From: Myxococcota bacterium
GTDB taxonomy: Bacteria > Myxococcota_A > UBA9160 > UBA4427
Assembly: GCA_030748735.1 (NCBI GenBank)
Contig: JASMLK010000025.1
Coordinates: 1 to 64,000 of the forward strand
Direction of reading: 5' to 3'
Length of the DNA stretch: 64,000 nt
The position numbers and the translations under genes were made by a program. Under the pieces are notes generated by a model. It ran no database searches, was not told the origin of the DNA, and saw only the letters and a program-made list of their open reading frames with translations. Positions 55,660 to 64,000 of this stretch are shown piece after piece. Numbering within the stretch: the stretch's first letter is position 1; every line of letters starts with the position of its first letter.

Positions 55660-55773
55660 GTCGCCTTGCTCTCCGTGTTACGTGTTGTGCGGCCACGCCG
55701 CCGCGCGAAAGACCGCAGAACGTAACAGATCGCAAAGCAGCGAAAACGGGCTCAGCAGCCCGTGGAGAACGGA

Positions 55774-56047
55774 TTAGCGCCGCAGCAGGCGCCCGACCAG
55801 GCCCCTGCTCTTCTCGCAGCGCAGGTTGATGAGGCGCAGTTCTCGCAAGGGCCGCGCCGCATTCCCTTCCTTCACCTGCAACTCGAACATCCCGGTCGCG
55901 ATCAGACCGAAGAGTGCGCGCCGCGTGACGGCGCTCGACATCGCACGACCGGAACCTGCGGGTCGTTGCCACTGCGACCGGAGCGCGCAGCCAGCACGAC
56001 GTCGAAGCCATCGCGCTTCGGCAGCGAGATGTCGAGGCAGGTGGCGT
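55774..56047 (-). pseudogene. Relic of a response-regulator / DUF4388-like gene
   Basis: Right after mtnA, one minus frame reads TCLDISLPKRDGFDVVLAAR, like the phospho-acceptor region of a receiver domain. A second frame then reads RRALFGLIATGMFELQVKEG...LINLRCEKSRGLVGRLLRR and stops at 55774-55776, like the C-terminus of DUF4388 regulators. The two parts are out of frame and most of the gene is lost. The identification is moderate. Confidence 0.4.
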
Positions 56048-56050
56048 CGG

Positions 56051-57103
56051 TCACGCTTCGCTGTTCATCTGGCGTGCGATTGCGGGCCCGAAAGGTGCCT
56101 GGAGGATACCGGCTTCGGTCACGATGGCGCTTACGAGATGCGCGGGCGTGACGTCGAATGCGGGATGGCGAACCGGAACGCCGGCCGGAACGAGTGCGTG
56201 GTCAGCGAGGATTGCGACCTCGTCGCGCCCGCGTTCTTCGATCGGGATCGCGCTGCCGTCGGGTGTTTCGAGGTCGATCGTCGTGCGCGGAGCCGCGACG
56301 TAGAAGGGGATCTCGTGGGCACGCGCGAGAACCGCGAGCGCGTAGGTGCCGATCTTGTTCGCCACGTCTCCGTTGGCCGCGATGCGATCGGCTCCGACCA
56401 CCACGAGGTCGACCTGCCCCGTGCACATCAGGTGTCCGGCCATGTTGTCGGTGATCACCGTTATGGGCACGCGATCGCGTTGCAACTCCCACGCAGTCAG
56501 TCGCGCACCCTGCAGGAAGGGCCGCGTTTCGTCGGCCAGGACCTCGATGCCGCGCCCCGCGTCGTGGGCTGCGCGAATCACCCCGAGTGCAGTTCCGTAG
56601 CCCGCCGTTGCGAGTGCACCTGCATTGCAATGGGTGAGCACACACGCGCCCTCGGGAACGAGTTCGAGACCCGCGGCACCGATTGCACGGCAGTTGCGTA
56701 CGTCCTCATCGTGAATGTGCTGCGCCTCGTCGATCAGCGCTTCGCGAAGCGCCTCGACGTTTCTGCCCTCGTGGGCGTTCCAGATCTCGCTCATGCGTCC
56801 GAGCGCCCAGAAGAGATTCACCGCCGTCGGCCGGGTTCGCGCGAGACGTTCGCGTGCCGACTCGAGGTCGCAGATCAGGCTTTGCGCATCGCTTGCCGGC
56901 GAGACCACGGCGGCGCGCGCAATCCCCATCGCGGCCGCGCAACCGATCGCAGGGGCGCCTCGAATCGCGAGGTCCTCGATCGCAAACGCGATCTCTTCCA
57001 CATCGCGCAGTTCCAGGTAGTGCTCTTCCGCCGGGAGCCGCCGCTGGTCGAGCATCACCACGGCATCGTCCCGCCATGCAATGGTGAACCACTCCGAACT
57101 CAT
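56051..57103 (-). CDS. mtnA: S-methyl-5-thioribose-1-phosphate isomerase
   Basis: A 350-aa MtnA that converts MTR-1-P to MTRu-1-P in methionine salvage. The conserved AIRGAPAIGCAAA, the catalytic Cys in LTHCNAGALATAGYGTA and Asp in VVGADRIAANGDVANKIGTY are present. Length and order of motifs separate it from the eIF2B paralogues. The ATG follows GGAGCGG. Other mtn genes are not in the window. It is 25 nt downstream of gatB on the same strand. Confidence 0.95.
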   Translation of the reverse strand: MSSEWFTIAWRDDAVVMLDQRRLPAEEHYLELRDVEEIAFAIEDLAIRGAPAIGCAAAMGIARAAVVSPASDAQSLICDLESARERLARTRPTAVNLFWALGRMSEIWNAHEGRNVEALREALIDEAQHIHDEDVRNCRAIGAAGLELVPEGACVLTHCNAGALATAGYGTALGVIRAAHDAGRGIEVLADETRPFLQGARLTAWELQRDRVPITVITDNMAGHLMCTGQVDLVVVGADRIAANGDVANKIGTYALAVLARAHEIPFYVAAPRTTIDLETPDGSAIPIEERGRDEVAILADHALVPAGVPVRHPAFDVTPAHLVSAIVTEAGILQAPFGPAIARQMNSEA

Positions 57104-57128
57104 GCTGCCGCTCCGTCCCTTCCGCGCG

Positions 57129-58643
57129 CTACTGCGCCGCGAGTTCGCGTTCGAGGATCTGCTTCACGTCCGCGGGGTTCGCCTTGCCCTGGGTCGCCTT
57201 CATCACCTGACCCATCAGGAAGTTCAACACCTTGCCGTCTCCCTCGCGGTACTTGTCGACGGAATCGGGGTTGCTGGCGATCACTTCTCGTGCGACGCCT
57301 TCGATCAGCCCCGTGTCCTGAACCGATTCGAGGCCACGTTCGGCCATGATGGCTTCGGGGTCTCCCCCCGACTCGGCGAGCACGCCGTAGATTTCGCGCC
57401 CGCTCTTCGCGGTAAGACGCCCCGAATCCACCAACGCGACGAGCGCGGCGAAGCTTTCGGGGGTGAGCGCGAGGTCTTCGATGCTGCGGTCTCCTTCGCC
57501 GAGGCTCTGCAACACATCGCGCAGAATCCAATTGGCGACCGACTTCGGTTGCGCGTGGATCACCGTCGCGTCTTCGAAAAACTGCGCGAGCGCCCGGCTC
57601 TGGGTCAGCGTCGTCGCGTCCGATTCGCTGAGCGCGTACTCGGCGACGAAGCGATCGCGCTTGTCGTCTGGCAGTTCGGGCAACTGGGCCTGCACGGCTT
57701 CGATGTCCGCTTCGCTGATCATGAGTGGGACGAGATCGGGATCGTCGAAGTAGCGGTAGTCGTCCGCGTTTTCCTTGAGGCGCATGACGCTCGTATGTCC
57801 CGTGGCGGGATCGAACGCCATGGTGGCCTGCACGACTTCGTCGCCGTCGTCGAGCACTTCGGCCTGGCGCTCGACTTCGGCGTTGATCGCCGCTTCGACG
57901 AAGGCGAACGAATTGAGGTTCTTGATCTCGGTGCGCGTCCCCAACTCTGCACCCGGGCGACGCAGCGACACGTTGGCGTCGCAGCGGAACTGGCCTTTTT
58001 CCATGTCGGCGTCCGATACCCCGATGTAACGAAGGATGGCGCGCAACTTCTTGAGATAGGCGCTCGCCTCCGCGGCCGAGCGCAGATCGGGTTCGCTCAC
58101 GATTTCGAGCAGCGGCACACCGGCGCGATTGAGATCGACCAACGTGTCGGTGGTCGCGTGGGTGGCGTCGTGGATCGATTTGCCGGCGTCTTCTTCGAGG
58201 TGGGCTCGCGTAATGCCGATCCGCTTCTGCACGACCTCGGCGCCGCCGCCCTTCTTCTTTCCTTTCTTCTTGCCCTTTCCCGAAGCCACTTCGATCTCGA
58301 GCCAACCATCGCTCACGGTGGGTTCTTCGAATTGCGAGATCTGATAGCCCTTGGGAAGATCGGGGTAGAAGTAGTTCTTGCGCGAAAACACCGACCGCTC
58401 GTTGATCGTGCTGTGGGTCGCCAGACCGAGGCGGATCGCGAGTTCGATCACCGAGCGATTCAACACCGGCAACACACCGGGCAATGCAAGGTCGACCGGG
58501 TGGGTGTTGTGATTGGGCTCGTCGCCATACGCCACGGGGGCCGGGCTGAAGAGCTTCGACTGCGTGCGCAGATGGGTGTGGACTTCGAGGCCGATCACGA
58601 CCTCGTATCCCATGTAGAGCTGGTCTTCGCGTGCCTCGCTCAT
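57129..58643 (-). CDS. gatB: Asp/Glu-tRNA amidotransferase subunit B
   Basis: A 504-aa GatB that activates Glu-tRNA(Gln) or Asp-tRNA(Asn) for amidation. N-terminal YEVVIGLEVHTHLRTQSKLF, metal/ATP region LALPGVLPVLN and RCDANVSLR, and the C-terminal YqeY-like tail (LNFLMGQVMKATQGKANP) are present. A Lys/Gly-rich insert (GKGKKKGKKKGGG) after about residue 120 is unusual. The start ATG overlaps the gatA stop by 4 nt; earlier track codons are a shadow. Confidence 0.95.
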   Translation of the reverse strand: MSEAREDQLYMGYEVVIGLEVHTHLRTQSKLFSPAPVAYGDEPNHNTHPVDLALPGVLPVLNRSVIELAIRLGLATHSTINERSVFSRKNYFYPDLPKGYQISQFEEPTVSDGWLEIEVASGKGKKKGKKKGGGAEVVQKRIGITRAHLEEDAGKSIHDATHATTDTLVDLNRAGVPLLEIVSEPDLRSAAEASAYLKKLRAILRYIGVSDADMEKGQFRCDANVSLRRPGAELGTRTEIKNLNSFAFVEAAINAEVERQAEVLDDGDEVVQATMAFDPATGHTSVMRLKENADDYRYFDDPDLVPLMISEADIEAVQAQLPELPDDKRDRFVAEYALSESDATTLTQSRALAQFFEDATVIHAQPKSVANWILRDVLQSLGEGDRSIEDLALTPESFAALVALVDSGRLTAKSGREIYGVLAESGGDPEAIMAERGLESVQDTGLIEGVAREVIASNPDSVDKYREGDGKVLNFLMGQVMKATQGKANPADVKQILERELAAQ

Positions 58644-60106
58644 GCGAACTCCGGGGGGTGGACGAGATGATGGTCGGTGCGGCGCTGGTACGCGTCGGCG
58701 ACGCGCAGCAGGCGTCCTTCGTCGAGCACGCGGCCGAGCAACTGCAAGCCGACGGGAAGGCCTCCCGTGAGACCGCAAGGAACACTGATCCCGGGAATGC
58801 CCGCGAGGTTGGCTGAAACGGTGTAGATGTCCGACAGATACATGCTGACCGGATCGTCGATCTTCTCACCGAGCGCGAAGGCCGTTTCGGGGCTGGTGGG
58901 CGTCGCGATCACATCGCACTGCGAGAACGCCGCGTCGAAGTCGTCGCGCAACAGCGTGCGCACCTGCTGGGCCTTCTTGTAGTAGGCGTCGAAGTAGCCC
59001 GCGGAAAGCACGTAGGTGCCGAGCATGATGCGGCGCTTCACTTCGTCGCCGAAGCCTTCGGAGCGCGATCGTTCGTACATCTGCTGGTAGTCCGCGACCC
59101 CTTCCGCGCGGCGTCCGTAACGCGCGCCGTCGAAACGGGCGAGGTTGCTCGACGCTTCGGCGTTGGCGATCAGGTAGTAGGCCGGCACCCCGTAGCGCGT
59201 ACGCGGCAGACTCACCTCGACGACCTTCGCACCGGCCGCTTCGAGATCGGCAACACCGGCCCGCACCCGCTCGAGCACTTCCGGATCGCCACCCGAGACG
59301 TCGAAGTATTCCTTCGGTAACCCGATCGTGAGCCCCTCGACGTCGCCGTCGAGCCCCTCGCTGTACTGCGGCACCGGCTCGGGAATCGAAGTCGAATCGC
59401 GAGGGTCGTGTCCGGCGATGGTTTCGAGCAGCAGCGCGGCGTCGGCGGCCGAATGCGTGAAGGTCCCGATCTGGTCGAGGGACGACGCAAAGGCCACGAG
59501 ACCCCAACGCGATACGCGTCCATAGGTGGGCTTCAACCCGGTCACACCGCAGAAGCTCGCGGGCTGACGGATCGAGCCCCCGGTGTCGCTACCCAACGCG
59601 CCGCCGACGATGCCCGCCGACACCGAGGCCGCCGATCCACCCGATGATCCACCACAGGTTCGCTCGAGATCCCACGGGTTGTGCGCGACACCGTGGATCG
59701 TGTTCTCGGTCGACGAGCCCATCGCGAACTCGTCCATGTTCGCCGCACCGAGCACGACTGCACCCGCCGCCTGAAGTCGTTCGACCACGCAGGCGTCGAA
59801 CGGCGACGAATAACCTTCGAGGATGCGCGACGAACAAGTCGTCGGTTCACCGCGCATCACCATGTTGTCCTTCAAGACGATCGCAACCCCGTCGAGCGCG
59901 GAAAGCACCTTGCCCGAAGCGCGGCGGGCGTCGGCCTCGTCGGCGTCGCGCTGCGCGCGCTCACCCCGCGAATGCACGACGGCGTTGAGCCGCACGTGGG
60001 TTGCCGCGTGGCGTTCGAGGGCGGCGTCGACGAGTTCGCGCGACGAACAGCTGCCGCTCGCCAGCGCGTCCCGCTGCTCCACCAGCCCCGCAAATGCGTC
60101 GACCAT
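58640..60106 (-). CDS. gatA: Asp/Glu-tRNA amidotransferase subunit A
   Basis: A 488-aa amidase-signature subunit that releases ammonia from Gln. The catalytic Lys lies in VLKDNM, and the Ser pair in CGGSSGGSAASVSAG and GSDTGGSIRQPASFCG. Order and overlaps gatC-gatA-gatB show one operon; gatA starts one base inside the gatC stop (TGATG). The ATG at 60106 is the family start. Confidence 0.96.
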   Translation of the reverse strand: MVDAFAGLVEQRDALASGSCSSRELVDAALERHAATHVRLNAVVHSRGERAQRDADEADARRASGKVLSALDGVAIVLKDNMVMRGEPTTCSSRILEGYSSPFDACVVERLQAAGAVVLGAANMDEFAMGSSTENTIHGVAHNPWDLERTCGGSSGGSAASVSAGIVGGALGSDTGGSIRQPASFCGVTGLKPTYGRVSRWGLVAFASSLDQIGTFTHSAADAALLLETIAGHDPRDSTSIPEPVPQYSEGLDGDVEGLTIGLPKEYFDVSGGDPEVLERVRAGVADLEAAGAKVVEVSLPRTRYGVPAYYLIANAEASSNLARFDGARYGRRAEGVADYQQMYERSRSEGFGDEVKRRIMLGTYVLSAGYFDAYYKKAQQVRTLLRDDFDAAFSQCDVIATPTSPETAFALGEKIDDPVSMYLSDIYTVSANLAGIPGISVPCGLTGGLPVGLQLLGRVLDEGRLLRVADAYQRRTDHHLVHPPEFA

Positions 60107-60408
60107 CAGCCCTCTTCTCCTTCGAGGACCTTCGGGACCGAAAAGGCGGTGCCGACGTGTCGGGGTGCGTTGCTGACCGCGACTTCGGGGTCGAGAGCCG
60201 GCGCAGCTTCGTCCTCGCGCACCGGGGTTTCGAGCTCGATCGCATGTGCGGTGGGCGTAATGTCGCTCGTATCGAGCTCTTCGAGCGTGGCGACCCATTC
60301 GAGGATGCGATCCATGTCCCTGGCCATGCGATCGACTTCGTCCGGGTCGAGGGAAAGGCGCGCGAGCCCCGCGATATAGGTCACCTGGTCGGCACTGATC
60401 TTGGTCAT
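60106..60408 (-). CDS. gatC: Asp/Glu-tRNA amidotransferase subunit C
   Basis: A 100-aa GatC that belts GatA to GatB. It has the family start MTKISADQVTYIAGLARLSL and the middle DPDEVDRMARDMDRILEWVATL. It is buried at the end of a much longer frame in the track (60106-62235), whose first part is antisense to the helicase. The start at 60408 is the only plausible Met. Confidence 0.93.
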   Translation of the reverse strand: MTKISADQVTYIAGLARLSLDPDEVDRMARDMDRILEWVATLEELDTSDITPTAHAIELETPVREDEAAPALDPEVAVSNAPRHVGTAFSVPKVLEGEEG

Positions 60409-60486
60409 AGCGGGCAGCAGGCTAGCAAGGCATCGGCCAATGCGGCATTGCGCCGGGTGTACCCGAGGGATAGCCTCGCTCGCCTG

Positions 60487-61980
60487 ATGACAAGCGAATC
60501 CGACGTTTTTACGTCGCTCTCCGAAGATATCCAGAAAGGCATCACGGACCTCGGCTGGTCGATCCCCATGCCCGTCCAGGCCAAGGCCATCCCGCTGATG
60601 CGCGAGGGCGGCGACCTGATCGTGAAGGCGCTCACCGGTAGTGGCAAGACCGGTGCTTTCGCGATCCCCGTGTGCGAAGCCATCGACACCGAATCCCGCG
60701 ACACGCAGGCGCTCATCATGCTGCCGACGCGCGAACTCGCGATCCAGGTTGCGAACGAGACCATGAAGATCGGGGAGCATCGCGGCGTACGCTGCCTGCC
60801 CGTCTACGGTGGTGTCGGATACGGCCCGCAGAACGAAGGGCTGGCCGCGGGGGCACACGTCATCGTGGGCACACCCGGCCGCATCCTCGACCACCTCGGC
60901 AACGGTCGCATCGACTTTTCGAAGCTCCGCGTCCTGGTGCTCGACGAAGCCGACGAAATGCTCTCGCTGGGCTTCTGGCCCGACATGCGCGAGATCGCTT
61001 CGCACCTGCCGGAAGACCGGAAGACCCACCTCTTTTCGGCGACGATGCCCGAAAAGGTGCGCTCGCTGTCGCGCTTCTTCCAGAACGACGCCGAGTTCGT
61101 GACCCTCGAAGACGATCAGGTCGCACCGCAGCAGATCGAGCACTGCTACTACGTCTGCACGGCGCAGAACAAGGAAGCGACACTTCTCCGCATCATCGAA
61201 TACGAAGATCCCGAGAGCGCGATCATCTTCTGCAACACCAAGGCCGACGTTCGCTACGTGACCAATTACCTCACCAAGCGCAACATCGACGCCGACCAGA
61301 TTTCGGGCGACCTCACCCAGCAAGCGCGCGAAGCCGCAATCAAGCGCATCAAGAAGGGCAAGCTGCGCTTTCTCGTTGCGACCGACGTTGCGGCGCGCGG
61401 GATCGACATCAGCGACCTGTCCCACGTCATCAGTTACAACGCCTCCGACTCGCCCGAGACCTACGTGCATCGCACCGGGCGGACCGGGCGCGCGGGCAAG
61501 AGCGGGGTCGCGATCTCGCTCGTGTCCGGGCTCGACATCGGCAACTTCAAGCACATGCAGAATGTGAACAAGATCAAGGTTGCCGAGCGAAAAATCCCGA
61601 GCGAAAAGGACGTGCGAAACCGCATCGCCGAGCGCCTGAAGGTGAAGGTCGAGCACGAGATGCGCGCACTGCCGAAGGAAGTCGTGGCCGACCGCATCGA
61701 TCGACTCATTCCCGTCGTCGAGACCCTGGCGGACAGCCAGGAGGGGCGGCGTGACCTCGCCGGTATCCTCGCCGCCTACCTGGCGGAACATCGCCCCGAA
61801 ACCACCGTGACCGACACCGACGCCGCGGCCAAGGACGACGCATTCGAAGGCACCGCGAGCAGCGACATCGTGGACGATCGCCCGCCGAAACGCAGAGGCG
61901 GTGGCGGGCGCGGGCGCTCCGGTGGTGGAGGCGGGCGCGGTGGCAGAGGTGGAGGCGGCCGCGGCAGGCGGTCGCGATAG
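60487..61980 (+). CDS. DEAD-box RNA helicase with RGG tail
   Basis: A 497-aa helicase of the DeaD/RhlE/CsdA class. Motifs in order: Q motif near PMPVQAKAIPLM, I ALTGSGKT (about 48-55), Ia PTRELAIQV, Ib GTPGR, II DEAD, III SAT, IV IIFCNTKADV, V ATDVAARGIDI, VI HRTGRTGRAG. The last 40 residues are a Gly/Arg RGG-box (GGGGRGRSGGGGGRGGRGGG) that binds RNA. The ATG at 60487 is divergent from gatC by 78 nt. It unwinds structured RNA, possibly in ribosome assembly or RNA decay. Confidence 0.93.
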   Translation: MTSESDVFTSLSEDIQKGITDLGWSIPMPVQAKAIPLMREGGDLIVKALTGSGKTGAFAIPVCEAIDTESRDTQALIMLPTRELAIQVANETMKIGEHRGVRCLPVYGGVGYGPQNEGLAAGAHVIVGTPGRILDHLGNGRIDFSKLRVLVLDEADEMLSLGFWPDMREIASHLPEDRKTHLFSATMPEKVRSLSRFFQNDAEFVTLEDDQVAPQQIEHCYYVCTAQNKEATLLRIIEYEDPESAIIFCNTKADVRYVTNYLTKRNIDADQISGDLTQQAREAAIKRIKKGKLRFLVATDVAARGIDISDLSHVISYNASDSPETYVHRTGRTGRAGKSGVAISLVSGLDIGNFKHMQNVNKIKVAERKIPSEKDVRNRIAERLKVKVEHEMRALPKEVVADRIDRLIPVVETLADSQEGRRDLAGILAAYLAEHRPETTVTDTDAAAKDDAFEGTASSDIVDDRPPKRRGGGGRGRSGGGGGRGGRGGGGRGRRSR

Positions 61981-61989
61981 ACGGTCGCG

Positions 61990-63270
61990 TTGAGTTCGAC
62001 GCCGTCCGCGACTGACGCCCCCGCAAGTGCTCCGCGGGAAGCGACCGTCGCTGCGACGCGCGCCCTCCCCAACTGGTTCTACGCCGCCCTCGCGTTCGGC
62101 GCCGTCGTTCGTTTGTTCCTGCTTTCCGCGACGCCCGGAACCCTCGATGTCGAAGTGTGGCAGCTGCACACCATGGCACTCGGGAAGAAGGGGCTGATCG
62201 ACTACTACCAGGGCGGCGCGCTCCAGTTCAATCATCCGCCCCCGGTCGCGATCGCGATGTCGGGAGTCGCCGGGTTCGCGAAGGCTACGGGCCTCTCGTT
62301 CGCGGCGTGCCTGCGCTTTCCGTTCGTGCTGTTCGATCTGGCAACCGTGGTGCTGCTGCTTCGTTGGTTGCAGGGATCACGCCACCGCGAGTGGGTCGCC
62401 GCCGCCTTCTGGTTGCATCCGCTGGCCGTCATCTATTCCGCCTATCACGGCAACACCGATTCGGCGGTCGCGACCTTTGCGGTCGCGGGGGCGATGTTCG
62501 CGTCGCGCGGCAACGGGGCACTCGCGGGCGCCATGCTGGGGCTCGGTGTCTGGATCAAGCTTCCCGTCGTACTGGCCGGTCCCGCACTTCTGCTGGCACT
62601 GCCCGACAAGCGGGAGACGCTGCGTTTCTGTGCCGTGGGCGGTGTCGTCGCGATCGCGGGGTTCGCCCCCGCGCTCATCATGGACGCACGGGCGGTCGTC
62701 GACGCGGTGATCCTCTATCCGGGTCTCGAAATCCGCACCGGGAGCGGCATCACGATCTGGGGACTCCTCAATCTACTTCCCGACATGGAGTCCCTTTCGA
62801 CGTCGATGCGTCTTTCGCTCATCGACCTGCGCGCTTTCGTCATGCAGTGGAACAGCGCGATCGCGATTGGCCCTGTTCTGCTACTTGCGTGGTTGCGCCG
62901 CGGTGACGTTCCCGCCAACGCCGCAACACTCGGCACGACCCTCGCCGCCGGCTTCGCGCTCTTCTACGGCTTCACCAACAGCTGGGCATTCCAGTACTTC
63001 GCCTGGTCGATCCCCTTCTGGCTGCTGGCGCCGCGCTGGTTTGCGCTCGGCGCATCGCTGTTCGCCAGCGCGTACATCTACGGCCTCTACGCGTGGCTCT
63101 GCGGCGACCCGTTCCTGCTCGGCAGCTGGGACTTCATCGGCAAACCCGATTGGCCCGGCGCATTGCTGGCGGCGCGCAACGCGGCCAATGCCTTCTTCGC
63201 GCTGAGTGGAATCGTCTTCCTCGTGTCGGCCATCCGGGGAAGCCGAGCTCAGCAGCAGAACGCGGGCTAG
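61990..63270 (+). CDS. Polytopic membrane glycosyltransferase-like protein (GT39/GT87-type)
   Basis: A 426-aa protein with ten or more hydrophobic helices. The first periplasmic loop (TPGTLDVEVWQLHTMAL) carries the acidic DxE-like pair of GT-C polyprenyl-phosphate-sugar transferases, and HPLAVIYSAYHGNTDS is the conserved second loop. It would transfer a sugar from a lipid carrier in the envelope. The start is TTG at 61990 without a strong site, 9 nt after the helicase stop; the end overlaps the next stop by 3 nt. Confidence 0.72.
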   Translation: MSSTPSATDAPASAPREATVAATRALPNWFYAALAFGAVVRLFLLSATPGTLDVEVWQLHTMALGKKGLIDYYQGGALQFNHPPPVAIAMSGVAGFAKATGLSFAACLRFPFVLFDLATVVLLLRWLQGSRHREWVAAAFWLHPLAVIYSAYHGNTDSAVATFAVAGAMFASRGNGALAGAMLGLGVWIKLPVVLAGPALLLALPDKRETLRFCAVGGVVAIAGFAPALIMDARAVVDAVILYPGLEIRTGSGITIWGLLNLLPDMESLSTSMRLSLIDLRAFVMQWNSAIAIGPVLLLAWLRRGDVPANAATLGTTLAAGFALFYGFTNSWAFQYFAWSIPFWLLAPRWFALGASLFASAYIYGLYAWLCGDPFLLGSWDFIGKPDWPGALLAARNAANAFFALSGIVFLVSAIRGSRAQQQNAG

Positions 63271-64000
63271 AGCGAGATTTCCACCGCCTTCTCGTCGCCG
63301 CCGGGTCCGCGCAGCGACCGGAGCGAGAGTTTGCGCGCCGCGGGTTCCAGCCAGACGCTGTGCTCGCCGAGTGCGTCGGCTACGGCGGTCGCTGCTTCGC
63401 CCGAAAGCGAAGCGTCTCGCGCGAGATGGCCGGCGAGTGCACCCGACAAGGGTTCGGGGGCGCCGTCGAACGCCACCGCCTCGTCGAAATCGCTGATGCG
63501 ACAACCCGTGCCCTCGACCTCGGCCCGCGCGAGGCGACCCTGGGCGTCGACGATCACGAGGCTCACGTTGCCCGCCCGCGGCCGCTTCGAACACCAGTCG
63601 ACGCAGCCCTCGACGTCTTCGAAGCGCTGCAGGCATTCCTGGACCAGCAGGACCGCATGGGGCGCGTGACGGGCGTTGACCGCACCCGCCAACACGCCAC
63701 TTCCGTACGACTCGCTCCGCGGCACCAAGGCCAGCGACACGCCGGCTTCGTTGATGCCCGCCACCGCGGTCGCGAGCCACGGCAGCGTGACCTCGATCGA
63801 AGCGAAACCAACTTCGGGCCGGCTGCGCCGCAGCCACCAATGGCTCTGTGAAAACGGTCCGCCGCACAAGGTGCGCAGCAAGATCGGAGCGGCACCGCCC
63901 GTGCGCGCCGAGGCGATGGCGACGGCGGGGGCGAACAAGATGTCGCTCGGATCGGGGGGCGTCGTGGCGCGAGAAAACAGGTCCATCAACGATTCGAACG
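63267..64000 (-). CDS. C45-like N-terminal-nucleophile amidohydrolase, partial
   Basis: About 244 codons seen, open at the right edge of the window. The frame holds VAGINEAGVSLALVPRSES and a pattern (HAPHAVLLVQECLQ...GNVSLVIVDAQGRLARAEV) typical of the C45 / acyl-CoA:6-APA acyltransferase-like Ntn-hydrolases. The N-terminal nucleophilic Cys of the family is not seen and probably lies beyond base 64000; the TTG at 63989 and following ATG are therefore not taken as the start. Confidence 0.6.
   Translation of the reverse strand, partial: FESLMDLFSRATTPPDPSDILFAPAVAIASARTGGAAPILLRTLCGGPFSQSHWWLRRSRPEVGFASIEVTLPWLATAVAGINEAGVSLALVPRSESYGSGVLAGAVNARHAPHAVLLVQECLQRFEDVEGCVDWCSKRPRAGNVSLVIVDAQGRLARAEVEGTGCRISDFDEAVAFDGAPEPLSGALAGHLARDASLSGEAATAVADALGEHSVWLEPAARKLSLRSLRGPGGDEKAVEISL

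Noticed and set aside
60409-62235. Upstream part of the 709-aa minus ORF ending in gatC
   Set aside because: Antisense to the DEAD-box helicase; only the last 100 codons are GatC.

Overview
This is a high-GC bacterial chromosome segment with tightly packed genes on both strands, many 1-4 bp start/stop overlaps and frequent GTG or TTG starts. The gene content points to an uncultured member of the former Deltaproteobacteria (Myxococcota-like or a neighbour). It includes type IV pilus retraction ATPases, an HD-GYP protein, GatCAB, a selenocysteine-type peroxiredoxin and a Bdellovibrio-like histone, together with several acyl-CoA degradation modules. This assignment is inferred from gene content only; there is no rRNA in the window. 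I see no CRISPR array, intact transposase or prophage.

Layout. 0-2.8 kb: an SDR, a true thiolase and a CAU-anticodon tRNA. 3-11.8 kb: a flavoprotein, cupin, zinc-ribbon/SPFH pair, SDR, acylphosphatase, a chemoreceptor-like protein that runs antisense into a metal-ligand-depleted SOD-like gene, and small membrane proteins. 11.9-16.4 kb: a minus-strand acyl-CoA cluster (alpha/beta hydrolase, Cys-less thiolase homologue, DUF35, PHP, two MaoC hotdogs). 16.4-20.3 kb: NAD-binding, membrane and Nudix genes, a degenerate retropepsin-like protein and a TPR-like lipoprotein. 20.3-20.6 kb: two adjacent inverted-repeat elements. 20.6-25.7 kb: CBS protein, EF-G paralogue, HD-GYP and MsrQ. 25.7-28.2 kb: a second ECH/DUF35/thiolase-like cluster. 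28.2-34.9 kb: an exported protein, TraB-family protein, thyA-folA, a graveyard of rmuC- and HDOD-like fragments next to an inverted-repeat element, and ahcY behind a candidate operator.

35-38.5 kb: an HNH-endonuclease ORF bracketed by an 18-nt near-direct repeat, gluQ and a 63-aa histone-fold protein. 38.5-48.8 kb: SDR-type genes, an MscS channel, uvrA with a basic tail, an FKBP isomerase, a peroxiredoxin whose catalytic Cys codon is in-frame TGA followed by a SECIS-like hairpin, YjbQ and mazG. 48.8-54.7 kb: acyl-CoA dehydrogenase, two PilT-type ATPases, a YhbY-like RNA-binding protein, a ribbon-helix-helix protein with a near-perfect palindrome upstream, and a sulfatase relic. 54.7-64 kb: ilvE, a response-regulator/DUF4388-like relic, mtnA, gatC-gatA-gatB, a DEAD-box helicase with an RGG tail, a membrane glycosyltransferase-like protein and a C45-like amidohydrolase cut by the window edge.

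How the genes fit together. The lipid modules supply dehydrogenation (ACAD), hydration (ECH, MaoC pair), oxidation (SDRs), thiolysis (1150-2334) and probably retro-aldol cleavage (two DUF35 plus Cys-less thiolase-like pairs), a set typical of steroid or branched acyl-CoA side-chain degradation. thyA-folA, ahcY and mtnA cover folate and methionine salvage. GatCAB, GluQ, the EF-G paralogue, YhbY and the helicase belong to translation and RNA. The items most worth follow-up are the histone, the selenocysteine peroxiredoxin, the RHH/palindrome pair, the catalytic-residue losses and the repeat elements.
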